A stretch of 44,646 nucleotides of DNA, taken from Streptomyces sp. YIM 98790. Lineage in GTDB: Bacteria; Actinomycetota; Actinomycetes; Streptomycetales; Streptomycetaceae. Of this stretch, positions 1 to 8,607 are shown one piece after another. Each line of letters begins with the position of its first letter. The stretch's first letter is position 1. A program made the translations under genes and the position numbers. The stretch lies in contig NZ_WTLH01000029.1 of assembly GCF_011421595.1 (NCBI RefSeq), positions 1-44,646 of the forward strand, written 5' to 3'. Below the pieces are notes generated by a model that saw nothing but the letters and a program-made list of their open reading frames with translations, did not search any database and was not told where the DNA came from.

Positions 1-31
1 GCCCGCCCCGCCCCGTCCGTGCGGGGCGGGC
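1..31. terminator. Hairpin terminator downstream of araA1
   Basis: Perfect 11-bp GC stem (1-11 paired with 21-31) with a 9-nt loop, about 55 nt past the araA1 stop codon. There is no T-tract, which is usual for high-GC actinomycetes. Confidence 0.6.
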
Positions 32-86
32 CCCTGCCCGGCGGCCCGCCCTGCGCGGCCGCCGGGTCGCCGGGCCGCCGCTCCGG

Positions 87-1580
87 TCAGGCCAGGCCCT
101 GGGCGAGACGCCGGTAGGCCTGGTTCCAGGACAGCCGGTCGGCGAAGTCGTCCGGTGTCGTCCGGCCGTCGATCAGCACCAGCTCGGTGTCGGCCATGCG
201 GGCGAAGTCGCGCAGCACGGCCGACCCGGCCCGGGTGAGGACCGTGTGGTGGGGGCCGCCCGCGATCAGCCAGCACTCGGCCGAGGTGGACAGGGAGGGG
301 CGGGGCTGCCAGACCGCCCGGGCGACCGGCAGGCCCGGCAGCGGCTCGTCGGGGGCGACCACATCGATCTCGTTGGCCACCAGGCGGAAGCGGTCGCCGA
401 GGTCCGCCAGGCCGATGACGGAGGCGGGGCCGGGCGCGGCGTCGAAGACCAGCCGCACCGGGTCCTCCCGGCCGCCGATGGACAGCGGGTGGATCTCGCA
501 GGAGGGCCGGCCGCCGGCGAGGGACGGGCAGACCTCCAGCATGTGCGCGCCGAGCACCTTCGGCTCGCCGGGGCCGAAGTGGTAGGTGTAGTCCTCCATG
601 AAGGACGCCTGCGGGCCCATCGCCTTGACGGCGGCGAGCAGGGCCGCGGTCTTCCAGTCGCCCTCGCCGCCGAAGCCGTAGCCGTCGGCCATCAGCCGCT
701 GCACGGCCAGGCCCGGCAGCTGACGCAGTCCGCCGAGGTCCTCGAAGTTGGTGGTGAAGGCCCCGAAGCCGCCGGCGGTGAGGAACTGGCGCAGCGCCGC
801 CTCGATCCGGGCCGCGTAGCGCAGCGAGGCGTGGCGTTCGCCGCCGGGGGCGAGCTCGGGCGCCAGCCGGTAGCGGTCGGCGTACTCCTCGACCAGGGGG
901 TCGACGTCGCTCTCGGCCACCGCGTCCACCAGGTCGGCCAGTTCGGTGACCCCGTAGGTGTTGACGCTCACCCCGAAACGGAGTTCGGCCTCGACCTTGT
1001 CGCCCTCGGTGACCGCCACGTCGCGCATGTTGTCGCCGAAGCGGGCCAGGCGCAGCGTGCGCAGCTTCCGGTGGCCGAGCGCGGCGGCGGTCCAGTCGGC
1101 GATGCGCCCGGCCACCTGCGGGTCCGACACGTGCCCGACGACGGTCTTGCGATGCACCCCCATGCGGGTCTGGATGTACCCGAACTCCCGGTCGCCGTGG
1201 GCGGCCTGGTTGAGGTTCATGAAGTCCATGTCGATGGTGGACCACGGCAGCGCCCGGTTGAGCTGGGTGTGCAGGTGCAGCAGCGGCTTGCGCAGCACGT
1301 CCAGGCCGGAGATCCACATCTTGGCCGGGGAGAAGGTGTGCATCCACGCGATCACCCCGACGCAGGCGGGGTCGGCGTTGGCCGCCTCCAGGGTCTGCCG
1401 GATGCCGGCGGAGTCCGTCAGCACCGGCTGCCACACGATCTCGGCGCCTATCCGGCCCGACCCGGCCAGCATGTGCTGGATCTGCCGGGACTGATCGGCG
1501 ACCTGTTCCAGGGTCTTGGCGCCGTAGAGGTGCTGGCTGCCGGTCAGGAACCAGACCTGGGGCGTGGCGGCGGAAGTCAT
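87..1580 (-). CDS. araA: L-arabinose isomerase, copy 1
   Basis: A 497-residue cytosolic Mn-dependent isomerase that converts L-arabinose to L-ribulose. The N-terminus has the family signature [11 protein letters not shown] (residues 10-20). The four residues that match the E. coli catalytic set are present: E306 in GGEGDWK, E329 in FMEDYTYH, H346 in GAHMLEV and H445 in GGPHHTV. Length equals the usual ~500. The ATG at 1580 has GAGGGG a few bases upstream. It lies 169 bp downstream of araB on the same strand and probably shares the araB promoter and its LacI-type operator, although the gap is long enough for its own signal. A second complete araA lies at 10520-12031 and shares a nearly identical DNA block with this one. 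Confidence 0.95.
   Translation of the reverse strand: MTSAATPQVWFLTGSQHLYGAKTLEQVADQSRQIQHMLAGSGRIGAEIVWQPVLTDSAGIRQTLEAANADPACVGVIAWMHTFSPAKMWISGLDVLRKPLLHLHTQLNRALPWSTIDMDFMNLNQAAHGDREFGYIQTRMGVHRKTVVGHVSDPQVAGRIADWTAAALGHRKLRTLRLARFGDNMRDVAVTEGDKVEAELRFGVSVNTYGVTELADLVDAVAESDVDPLVEEYADRYRLAPELAPGGERHASLRYAARIEAALRQFLTAGGFGAFTTNFEDLGGLRQLPGLAVQRLMADGYGFGGEGDWKTAALLAAVKAMGPQASFMEDYTYHFGPGEPKVLGAHMLEVCPSLAGGRPSCEIHPLSIGGREDPVRLVFDAAPGPASVIGLADLGDRFRLVANEIDVVAPDEPLPGLPVARAVWQPRPSLSTSAECWLIAGGPHHTVLTRAGSAVLRDFARMADTELVLIDGRTTPDDFADRLSWNQAYRRLAQGLA
637..761. repeat. Near-identical 125-bp block shared with araA2 (copy A)
   Basis: Bases 637-761 match 11082-11206 at every position I compared except 729. 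The block covers the codons around the catalytic GGEGDWK region in both isomerase genes, in the same orientation. The flanks diverge clearly. Confidence 0.85.
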
Positions 1581-1749
1581 CGGTGATCCCCTCGTGGGCC
1601 GGTGGCCCGTAGACGTGTGGGTGGCGCTCGTGGGCCGGTCCGCCGCGGCGGGGGCGGCGGTCCGGTGTGCCGGGCCGGTGTGCGGGCCCGCTGACGGGCC
1701 GTGGACGGCCGGCGTGGTGGCGGGTGCGGCGCGTGCCGTGTCCGCCCGG

Positions 1750-3426
1750 CTACTCCGCTCCCCCGCCGGCGGCGGCGCGGCGGATCGCGCGCAGCCGGCG
1801 CATGACGTCGTTGCCGCCGCGGCCGAAGTGGTCGTGCAGCTTCAGGTATTCGGCGAACAGCAGCCGGTAGGCCGCGGCGGCCTCCGGATCGGGCCGGTAG
1901 ACCGCGCGCTCGACCGAGCCCATGGCCGCGGCGGCGGCACGGATGCCGGGGTGGGCGCCGGCCGCGACCGCCGCGTGCAGCGCGGAGCCGAGGGCCGGTC
2001 CCTGGGCGGAGCCGATGACCGACAGCGGCATGTCCAGGACGTCCGCGTAGATCTGCATCAGCACCGGGTTGCGCAGCAGTCCGCCCGCGACGATGAGTTC
2101 GGTCACCGGCACGCCGGCCTCGGCGAAGGAGTCGACGATGACCCGGGTGCCGAACGCGGTGGCCTCCAGCAGCGCCCGGTAGACGTCCTCGGCGCGGGTG
2201 GACAGGGTCTGGCCGAGCACCACGCCGGACAGTTCGTGGTCCACCAGCACCGACCGGTTCCCGCTGTGCCAGTCCAGCGCGATCAGCCCGTGCTCGCCGA
2301 CCCGCTGCCCGGCGGCCAGCTCGGTCAGCAGCTCGTGGACGCTGATGCCGCGTTCCCGGGCCTGCTCGTGGTAGGCGGGCGGCACCTGGTTGGCGACGTA
2401 CCAGGCGAAGATGTCGCCGACGCCGCTCTGGCCCGCCTCGTAGCCCCACAGGCCGGGGACGATGCCGCCGTCCACCACCCCGCACATGCCGGGCACCTCG
2501 CGCAGCACGTCGCCGCTCATCACGTGGCAGGTGGAGGTGCCCATGATGGCCACCATCTGCCCGGGTTCGACGGCGCCCGCGGCGGGCGCGGTGACATGGG
2601 CGTCCACATTGCCGACCGCGACCGCGATGCCCTCGGGCAGCCCGGTCCAGGCCGCGGCCTCGGCGGTGAGCCCGCCGGCCCGGTCGCCGAGGCTGCCGAC
2701 GGGCTGGTCCAGCTTGTCGGTCACGAAGCCGGCGAAGCCGGGGTTGAGGCCGGCCAGGAAGTCCGGCGAGGGGTAGCCGCCGTCCTGGCGGATGCCCTTG
2801 TAGCCGGCGGTGCAGGCGTTGCGGACGTAGCGGCCGGTGAGCCGCCAGACGATCCAGTCCGCGGCCTCCACCCAGCGGTCCATCGCGGCATAGACCTCGG
2901 GGGCCTCCTCCAGCACCTGCAGGCCCTTGGCGAACTCCCATTCGGAGGAGATCAGGCCGCCGTAGCGGGGCAGCCACTTCTCGCCGCGCTGCCGGGCCAG
3001 CTCGTTGATCCGGTCCGCCTGGGGCTGGGCGGCGTGGTGCCGCCAGAGTTTGACGTAGGCGTGCGGCTCCCCGGCGAATCGGGGCAGGTCGCACAGCGGG
3101 GTGCCGTCCGCCGTGGTCGGCACCATGGTGCAGGCGGTGAAGTCGGTGCCGAGGCCGATCACCTGCGCCGGGTCGGCCCCGGCGTCGGCCATCGCGGCAG
3201 GGACGGCGGTGCGCAGCACGTCGAGGTAGTCCTCGGGCACCTGGAGCGCCCAGTCCGGGGGGAGCGGCCTGCCGGTGGCGGGCAGGACGCGGTCCAGCAC
3301 CCCGTGCCGGTACTCGTGCACGGCGGTGCCGAGCTCGGCTCCGTCGCGCACCCGGACCACCACCGCGCGGCCGGAGAGGGTGCCGAAGTCGACACCCACC
3401 ACGAGCGGCTCGGATTCGTCGGCCAT
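1750..3426 (-). CDS. araB: Ribulokinase (FGGY family)
   Basis: A 558-residue sugar kinase that phosphorylates L-ribulose to L-ribulose 5-phosphate with ATP. The first nucleotide-binding motif [11 protein letters not shown] is at residues 10-20. The ribulokinase hallmark DWHSGNRS and a C-terminal [12 protein letters not shown] segment follow, and length fits the ~560 of the family. ATG 3426 was chosen because GAAGGTG lies a few bases upstream. Longer in-frame extensions run through the operator and promoter, so they are not credible. It is the first gene of the araB-araA1 unit. Its promoter region carries a perfect 20-bp LacI-type palindrome, so repression by the neighbouring LacI protein and release by the sugar is the likely control. 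Confidence 0.95.
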   Translation of the reverse strand: MADESEPLVVGVDFGTLSGRAVVVRVRDGAELGTAVHEYRHGVLDRVLPATGRPLPPDWALQVPEDYLDVLRTAVPAAMADAGADPAQVIGLGTDFTACTMVPTTADGTPLCDLPRFAGEPHAYVKLWRHHAAQPQADRINELARQRGEKWLPRYGGLISSEWEFAKGLQVLEEAPEVYAAMDRWVEAADWIVWRLTGRYVRNACTAGYKGIRQDGGYPSPDFLAGLNPGFAGFVTDKLDQPVGSLGDRAGGLTAEAAAWTGLPEGIAVAVGNVDAHVTAPAAGAVEPGQMVAIMGTSTCHVMSGDVLREVPGMCGVVDGGIVPGLWGYEAGQSGVGDIFAWYVANQVPPAYHEQARERGISVHELLTELAAGQRVGEHGLIALDWHSGNRSVLVDHELSGVVLGQTLSTRAEDVYRALLEATAFGTRVIVDSFAEAGVPVTELIVAGGLLRNPVLMQIYADVLDMPLSVIGSAQGPALGSALHAAVAAGAHPGIRAAAAAMGSVERAVYRPDPEAAAAYRLLFAEYLKLHDHFGRGGNDVMRRLRAIRRAAAGGGAE

Positions 3427-3467
3427 GAAGTCACCTTCGGAAATGTCGGGGGCTTTGTTCGCCCGCT

Positions 3468-3487
3468 GATTGTTATCGCTAACAATC
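3468..3487. promoter_or_regulatory. LacI-type operator of araB
   Basis: GATTGTTATCGCTAACAATC is an 8-bp perfect inverted repeat around TCGC, about 42 bp upstream of the araB start. It overlaps the predicted -10 of the araB promoter. It matches the general LacI-family site TGTTAnCGnTAACA. Confidence 0.85.
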
Positions 3488-3510
3488 TTGTGGTCGGCGT
3501 TCTCCGTCAA
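3482..3510 (-). promoter_or_regulatory. araB promoter
   Basis: On the minus strand, -35 TTGACG (3505-3510) is followed after 17 bp by a weak -10 GATTGT (3482-3487) lying inside the operator. The ytfQ promoter has the same -35 sequence and the same arrangement. Confidence 0.55.
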
Positions 3511-3527
3511 GAGTCCGGGCGGTCCCG

Positions 3528-3566
3528 GGCCGCCGGGCCCGCCGGGCACCGGCGGGCCCGGCGGCC
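3528..3566. terminator. Terminator of the LacI regulator gene
   Basis: A perfect 18-bp GC stem (3528-3545 with 3549-3566) and a 3-nt loop, starting 10 bp past the regulator stop codon and before the araB promoter. It would keep regulator transcription out of araBA. Confidence 0.75.
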
Positions 3567-3576
3567 GGGTCTCCGG

Positions 3577-4605
3577 TCAGCGCGGCGGGGCCGCCACGCT
3601 GCCCCGCTCCACCAGCGTGGGGGTGAGGATCCGCCGGGCCGGGCCCGGCTCCCCGGCGGCGATCCGCTTCAGCAGCAGATTCAGGGTCTCGGTGGCCACC
3701 GCGTCGAAGTCCGGGCGCACGGTGGTCAGCGGCGGGATGAAGTAGGCGGCCTCCGGCACGTCGTCGAAGCCGATCACGCTCACCTCGCCGGGCACCGGCC
3801 GGCCGCGCTCGTTCATCGCCCGCAGAATGCCCAGCGCCAGATGGTCGTTGGCCGCGAACACCGCGGTGACCTCGGGCATGCGGGCCAGCATCTGCCCCGC
3901 GTGGTAGCCGGATGACGCGCTCCAGTCGGCCGGGGTGACCGGCGGGACCTCCGCGCCGGCCTCCTCCAGCGCCCGCTGCCAGCCCCGCACCCGGCCGGCG
4001 GCGTCGAACCAGTCGGGCGGGCCGGAGACATGCCAGACCGTCCGGTGGCCCGCGTCCAGCAGGTGGCGGGTGGCGGCCCGGGCCCCCGCCTCCTGGTCCA
4101 CGGTGACCAGGGCGGCGGCGCGTTCCGGGTCGCCGTCCACGGTCACCACGGGAACGGCGGCGGGCACCTCGGCCAGCGCCTCGTTCGCCGAGGCGGTCGG
4201 GGCGATGACCACGATGCCGGCGACCCGCTGATCGCGGTGGTGCTCCACGGCGGCGGCGATGGACGGCCGGTCCAGCACCCTGACCCGCCGCACGCTCACC
4301 GAGAACCCCGCCGCCCCCGCGGCGAGTTCGAAGGCGGCCAGCAGGGAGGCGGGACCGAACAGGGTCGAGTTCGGCGCCACCACCCCGAGCAGCTGGGACC
4401 GCCCGGTGACCAGGGTGCGGGCCGCCCGGTTGGGCCGGTAGCCCAGCTCCTCTATGGCGGCCCGCACCCGAAGCCGGGTCTGCTCGCGCACGTTGGGGTG
4501 GCCGTTGAGCACGCGGGACACCGTCTGGTGGGAAACGCCCGCGAGCCGGGCGACATCGGTCATGGCCGGTGCGCGTGTCGACTGGCCGCCCTCTGAGTCT
4601 TCCAC
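3577..4605 (-). CDS. LacI-family arabinose regulator
   Basis: A 342-residue repressor. The helix-turn-helix is MTDVARLAGVSHQTVSRVLN (residues 15-34), followed by the hinge and a periplasmic-binding-type sensor domain ending in VIGFDDVPEAAYFIPPLTTVRP. I chose GTG 4605, with AGGGAG 5 nt upstream. The internal ATG at 4563, which starts the HTH exactly, has no ribosome site. It sits between araB and the importer, with LacI-type palindromes on both sides and one upstream of itself, so it is probably an autoregulated local repressor of araBA1 and ytfQRT-yjfF. Streptomyces arabinose regulators of this type are called AraR, but the effector (arabinose or an intermediate) is inferred. Confidence 0.9.
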   Translation of the reverse strand: MEDSEGGQSTRAPAMTDVARLAGVSHQTVSRVLNGHPNVREQTRLRVRAAIEELGYRPNRAARTLVTGRSQLLGVVAPNSTLFGPASLLAAFELAAGAAGFSVSVRRVRVLDRPSIAAAVEHHRDQRVAGIVVIAPTASANEALAEVPAAVPVVTVDGDPERAAALVTVDQEAGARAATRHLLDAGHRTVWHVSGPPDWFDAAGRVRGWQRALEEAGAEVPPVTPADWSASSGYHAGQMLARMPEVTAVFAANDHLALGILRAMNERGRPVPGEVSVIGFDDVPEAAYFIPPLTTVRPDFDAVATETLNLLLKRIAAGEPGPARRILTPTLVERGSVAAPPR

Positions 4606-4648
4606 CCGTACTCCCTGAGATTTCCGGTGTTCTGTTCCGCACCGCCGG

Positions 4649-4664
4649 TTGTTAACGGTAACCG
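4649..4664. promoter_or_regulatory. LacI-type operator upstream of the regulator gene
   Basis: TTGTTAACGGTAACCG is an imperfect palindrome that fits TGTTAnCGnTAAC. It lies 43 bp upstream of the regulator's GTG, a position suited to autoregulation. Confidence 0.65.
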
Positions 4665-4776
4665 CGGGACGCTGCCGGCCGGTCCGGCGCACCGCGCGGC
4701 CAACCGGGAGTCTACGCACCCCACGACGGCGTCCGGTGGCGGTGCGAAGGCCCTGACCCTCGGGGCAGAACGAAAG

Positions 4777-4790
4777 GTGAGCGCTAACAT
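4777..4790. promoter_or_regulatory. LacI-type operator, intermediate site
   Basis: GTGAGCGCTAACAT combines a GTGA half-site with a TAAC half-site around the CG centre. It lies between the regulator and ytfQ promoters and could serve either, or allow looping. Confidence 0.55.
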
Positions 4791-4840
4791 AACCGAGCTC
4801 CGCAGACGTGGCAACGACGCGAAAATCTGCTTCCCAGGGG

Positions 4841-4869
4841 TTGACGGCCCTATTGTGAGCGCTCACTCT
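4841..4869 (+). promoter_or_regulatory. ytfQ promoter
   Basis: -35 TTGACG (4841-4846), 17-bp spacer, weak -10 CACTCT (4864-4869). The spacer and -10 are covered by a LacI palindrome, as at araB. Confidence 0.5.
4855..4866. promoter_or_regulatory. LacI-type operator of ytfQ
   Basis: GTGAGCGCTCAC is a perfect 12-bp palindrome within the ytfQ promoter. It is the GTGA variant of the sites near araB. Confidence 0.8.
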
Positions 4870-4942
4870 TGACGCCTAGTGACCCCGGTCACCAAGCCCG
4901 CCGCTGCGGGCGCGGACGGTTGTTGACCACGGAGGATGAGCA

Positions 4943-5920
4943 GTGCTTAAGAAGATCACCAAGGCCGCCGGCGCGGTCCTGCTGCTGGCAACGCTGGCCG
5001 CCTGCGGCGGCAGCGATTCGGATTCCGGCTCCCCCGGGGGCAAGGACGACGGCACGATCACCATGGGCTTCTCACAGGTGGGCGCGGAGAGCGGGTGGCG
5101 CACGGCGAACACCAAGTCCATCCAGGAGGCCGCCGAAGCCGCCGGCATCGAACTGCAGTTCTCCGATGCCCAGCAGAAGCAGGAGAACCAGATCAAGGCC
5201 ATCCGCTCGTTCATCCAGCAGAAGGTGGACGTCATCGCCTTCAGCCCGGTCGTGGAGACCGGCTGGGACGCGGTGCTGCTGGAGGCCAAGCGGGCCGGCA
5301 TCCCGGTCATCCTCACCGACCGCGCGATCGACTCCGACGACACCTCGCTCTACGAGTCCTTCCTCGGCTCGGACTTCGTCGAGGAGGGCCGCAAGGCCGG
5401 CCAGTGGCTGGTGGACAACACCGAGGGCCCGGTCAATGTGGTCGAGCTCCAGGGCACCACGGGCGCCGCGCCCGCCATCGACCGCAAGGAGGGCTTCGAG
5501 GAGATCATCGCCGAGCGGCCCGACATCAAGATCGTGGCCACCCAGAGCGGCGACTTCACCCGCGCGGGCGGCAAGCAGGTCATGGAGGCCTTCCTGAAGT
5601 CCACCCCGGACATCGACGTGGTGTACGCGCACAACGACGACATGGGGCTGGGCGCCATCGAGGCCATCAAGGCGGCCGGCAAGAAGCCGGGCGAGGACAT
5701 CAAGATCATCACCGTGGACGCGGTCAAGGACGGCATGCAGGCCCTGGCCGACGGCGAGATCAACTTCATCGTCGAGTGCAACCCGCTGCTCGGCGAGCAG
5801 CTGATGGACCTCGCGGAGAAGGTCGTGGCCGGCGAGGAGGTCCCCAAGCGGGTGGTCACCGAGGAGACCACGTTCACCCAGGAGCAGGCCAAGGCCGTGC
5901 TCCCGGAGCGCCAGTACTGA
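4943..5920 (+). CDS. ytfQ: YtfQ-type sugar-binding lipoprotein of an ABC importer
   Basis: A 325-residue extracellular solute-binding protein. The lipobox LAAC has its lipidated cysteine at residue 21, followed by a Ser/Gly/Asp linker. The mature part starts TITMGFSQVGAESGWR and contains QQKQENQIKAIRSF and VVETGWDAVL, which match the recalled sequence of E. coli YtfQ, the galactofuranose-binding protein. In this arabinose locus the ligand is more likely L-arabinose, perhaps in furanose form (inference). GTG 4943 has GGAGGA 6 nt upstream. It is the first and presumably most strongly expressed importer gene. A large hairpin separates it from the ATPase gene. Confidence 0.9.
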   Translation: MLKKITKAAGAVLLLATLAACGGSDSDSGSPGGKDDGTITMGFSQVGAESGWRTANTKSIQEAAEAAGIELQFSDAQQKQENQIKAIRSFIQQKVDVIAFSPVVETGWDAVLLEAKRAGIPVILTDRAIDSDDTSLYESFLGSDFVEEGRKAGQWLVDNTEGPVNVVELQGTTGAAPAIDRKEGFEEIIAERPDIKIVATQSGDFTRAGGKQVMEAFLKSTPDIDVVYAHNDDMGLGAIEAIKAAGKKPGEDIKIITVDAVKDGMQALADGEINFIVECNPLLGEQLMDLAEKVVAGEEVPKRVVTEETTFTQEQAKAVLPERQY

Positions 5921-5930
5921 TCCGCGCGAC

Positions 5931-6007
5931 GGTCCCCGCCACCGCGGTCTCCCCCGCCCGGGCAGCCTTCCGGCCTGCCCCGCGGCCCGGGAGCGGTGGC
6001 GGGGACC
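5931..6007 (+). promoter_or_regulatory. Intercistronic stem-loop between binding protein and ATPase genes
   Basis: A perfect 15-bp outer stem (5931-5945 with 5993-6007) encloses 47 nt that contain a smaller hairpin near 5959-5980. The position suggests mRNA protection of the upstream gene or partial termination, which would give more binding protein than membrane components. Confidence 0.6.
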
Positions 6008-6037
6008 ACCGTATCCCTCACGAAGAAAGCACTGGTC

Positions 6038-7594
6038 ATGACCGATTCCTCAGCGCATGAAGGCGCTCCGGTGGTCGACATGCGCGGCATCAGCGTCGAG
6101 TTCCCGGGCGTCAAGGCGCTCTCGGAGGTCGACTTCCGGCTCTTCCCGGGTGAAGTGCATGCCCTGATGGGCGAGAACGGGGCGGGCAAGTCCACGTTGA
6201 TCAAGGCACTCACCGGTGTGTACCGGACAAGCGCGGGCACCATCCGGCTGAACGGCCGGACGGTGGCGTTCACCGGCCCCGCCCAGGCGCAGCAGGCGGG
6301 CATCAGCACCGTCTACCAGGAAGTGAACCTCTGCGCCAACCTGACCGTGGCGGAGAACATCCTGCTCGGCCGGGAGCCGCGCCGCTTCGGCGGCATCGAC
6401 GGCCGGGCCACCCGGGCCGCAGCCGCCGGGCTGCTGCGGCGCATCGGCCTGGACATCGACCCGGCGTCCCAGCTGAGCAGCCACCCCATCGCGGTGCAGC
6501 AGCTGGTGGCGATCGCGCGGGCGCTCGCCGTGCAGGCGCAGGTCCTGGTCCTGGACGAACCGACCTCCAGCCTGGACGCGGACGAGGTCGCCGAACTCTT
6601 CCGGATCATCCGGGTGCTGCGCGCGGAGGGGGTGGCGATCCTGTTCGTCTCCCACTTCCTGGACCAGGTGTACGAGATCGCCGACCGGATGACCGTGCTG
6701 CGCAACGGCCGCCTCGTCGGGGAGTACCCGACCGGGAAACTGAGCCGCCTGGACCTGGTGTCCGCCATGCTCGGCCGCGAACTCGGAACGCTGGACGAGG
6801 TGCAGCGGCGGTCCGACCGCCGCACTCCCGGCTCCGACCCGGTGCTCCAGGCCCGCGGTCTGGGCCGCACGGGCGCGATCGCGCCCTTCGATCTGGAGAT
6901 CCACGCCGGCGAGGTGGTGGGGCTGGCCGGGCTGCTCGGCTCGGGCCGCACCGAACTGGCCCGGCTGCTGTTCGGCGCGGACCGTCCGGACCGCGGCACC
7001 CTCGCGGTGGACGGGAAGCCCGTGCGCCTGCGCGGACCGCGGTCGATGATCTCGCAGGGGGTCGCGTTCTGCTCGGAGGACCGCAAGGGCGAGGGCGTGA
7101 TCGCGGACCTCAGTGTGCGCGACAACCTGGTGCTGGCCATGCAGGCCGCGCGGGGCTGGGCCCGTCCCGTGCCGCGCCGCACCGCCGAGTCCCTGGTCGA
7201 GGAGTACATCGGGAAGCTCGACATCCGGCCGGCCGACCCGGACGCGGTGATCAGCAATCTCTCCGGCGGCAACCAGCAGAAGGTGCTGCTCGCGCGGTGG
7301 CTGGTGACCCGGCCCCGGCTGCTGATCCTGGACGAGCCCACCCGGGGCATCGACGTCGGTGCCAAGGCGCAGATTCAGAAGGTGGTGGCGGACCTGGCCG
7401 CCGAGGGCATGGCGGTGGTCTTCATCTCCGCCGAACTGGAGGAAGTGGTACGGGTGTCGGACCGGGTCGTGGTGCTGCGCGACCGGCACATGGTGGCGGA
7501 ACTCGACGGCCACGACGTCTCCGTGGACGACGTCATGGCGGCGATCGCCGCGCAGGGCGGCCAGACCGGGCATCCGGCGGCGGTGGCCTCATGA
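6038..7594 (+). CDS. ytfR: Sugar ABC importer ATPase with two nucleotide-binding domains (YtfR type)
   Basis: A 518-residue CUT2-family ATPase. Domain 1 has Walker A GENGAGKST (residues 45-53), Walker B VLVLDEPTSSLD and a weak signature motif. Domain 2 has the family's usual degenerate P-loop GLLGSGRTEL, a full LSGGNQQKV signature and LLILDEPTRGIDVG. Segments TVYQEVNL and VSHFLDQVYEI match recalled E. coli YtfR. ATG 6038 (MTDSS) gives the family-like N-terminus, but its ribosome site is weak. GTG 5996 is an in-frame alternative. The stop overlaps the next start (ATGA), so coupling to ytfT is likely. Confidence 0.92.
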   Translation: MTDSSAHEGAPVVDMRGISVEFPGVKALSEVDFRLFPGEVHALMGENGAGKSTLIKALTGVYRTSAGTIRLNGRTVAFTGPAQAQQAGISTVYQEVNLCANLTVAENILLGREPRRFGGIDGRATRAAAAGLLRRIGLDIDPASQLSSHPIAVQQLVAIARALAVQAQVLVLDEPTSSLDADEVAELFRIIRVLRAEGVAILFVSHFLDQVYEIADRMTVLRNGRLVGEYPTGKLSRLDLVSAMLGRELGTLDEVQRRSDRRTPGSDPVLQARGLGRTGAIAPFDLEIHAGEVVGLAGLLGSGRTELARLLFGADRPDRGTLAVDGKPVRLRGPRSMISQGVAFCSEDRKGEGVIADLSVRDNLVLAMQAARGWARPVPRRTAESLVEEYIGKLDIRPADPDAVISNLSGGNQQKVLLARWLVTRPRLLILDEPTRGIDVGAKAQIQKVVADLAAEGMAVVFISAELEEVVRVSDRVVVLRDRHMVAELDGHDVSVDDVMAAIAAQGGQTGHPAAVAS

Positions 7595-8607
7595 AGCCGG
7601 GACACCTTCTCTGGCCGCTGGCCGCGCTGGCCGCGCTGATCGTGCTCAATGTGATCGTCACACCGTCCTTCCTGGACATCAGGCTGCAGGACGGCCATCT
7701 GTTCGGCAGCACCATCGACATCCTGCGCAACGGGGCGCCGACGATGCTCATCGCCGTCGGCATGACCCTGGTGATCGCCACCCGCGGCATCGACCTCTCG
7801 GTGGGGGCGGTCGCCGCCATCGCGGGCGCGATCGCCTGCACCTGGATCGCCGACGGCGGCAACGCCGTCACCGCCATGGTGATGGCGCTGGGCGTGTGCA
7901 TCCTGCTCGGGCTGTGGAACGGATTCCTGGTCACCGTCGTGGGCATCCAGCCGATCATCGCCACCCTGGTGCTGATGACGGCGGGGCGCGGTGTGGCGAT
8001 GCTGCTCACCGAGGGGCAGATCATCACCATCAACGACTCCCTCTACAGCAAGATCGGCGCGGGCTTCGTGGTGCTGCCGGTGGCGATCCTGATCAGCCTG
8101 GCCGTGCTGGGCGGTGTCGCACTGCTGACCCGCCGCACCGCCCTGGGCATGCTGATCGAAGCGGTCGGGGTCAACCCGCAGGCCAGCAGGCTGGCCGGGG
8201 TCCGCTCGCGCACCATCATCTGGACGGTCTACGTCTTCGCCGCGCTGTGCGCGGGTGTCGCGGGCCTGATGATCAGCTCCAACGTCAATGCCGCGGACGC
8301 CAACAGTGCCGGGCTGTGGATCGAGATGGACGCGATCCTCGCCGTGGTCATCGGCGGCACCTCGCTGGCGGGCGGCCGCTACTCGCTGGCCGGGACCCTG
8401 GTCGGTGCCCTGGTGATCCAGACCCTGACCACCACCGTCTACACCATCGGCGTCCCGACCAACGTCACCCTGGTGTTCAAGGCCCTCGTGGTGATCGCCG
8501 TGTGCCTGCTCCAGTCGCCGCGCACCGCCGGCCTGCTGCGTGGCCGGCGCGGGCCCAGGAAGCCCTCCGTTTCCGTTCCGCGTCCCCAGGAGGTGGGCGT
8601 CCGATGA
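7591..8607 (+). CDS. ytfT: Sugar ABC importer permease (YtfT type)
   Basis: A 338-residue inner-membrane permease with about eight to ten hydrophobic segments. It contains VGMTLVIATRGIDLSVGAVAA and MDAILAVVIGGTSLAGGRYSL, the CUT2 permease signatures. QDGHLFGSTIDIL near the N-terminus matches recalled YtfT. Its start overlaps the ytfR stop, and its stop overlaps the next start in the same ATGA way, so the three genes form one translationally coupled unit. With yjfF it should form the heterodimeric channel. Confidence 0.92.
   Translation: MKPGHLLWPLAALAALIVLNVIVTPSFLDIRLQDGHLFGSTIDILRNGAPTMLIAVGMTLVIATRGIDLSVGAVAAIAGAIACTWIADGGNAVTAMVMALGVCILLGLWNGFLVTVVGIQPIIATLVLMTAGRGVAMLLTEGQIITINDSLYSKIGAGFVVLPVAILISLAVLGGVALLTRRTALGMLIEAVGVNPQASRLAGVRSRTIIWTVYVFAALCAGVAGLMISSNVNAADANSAGLWIEMDAILAVVIGGTSLAGGRYSLAGTLVGALVIQTLTTTVYTIGVPTNVTLVFKALVVIAVCLLQSPRTAGLLRGRRGPRKPSVSVPRPQEVGVR

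Larger units (their letters stand above)
4606..4942. promoter_or_regulatory. Divergent regulator/importer control region
   Basis: A 337-bp gene-free stretch between the LacI gene and ytfQ. It holds three LacI-type sites (near 4649, 4777 and 4855), a TTGACG -35 element at 4841, and the GGAGGA ribosome site of ytfQ at 4931-4936. No convincing small gene was seen. Confidence 0.75.

Noticed and set aside
1564..3915. Plus-strand open frame opposite araB
   Set aside because: Shadow frame that also runs through the araB promoter, its operator and the regulator terminator.
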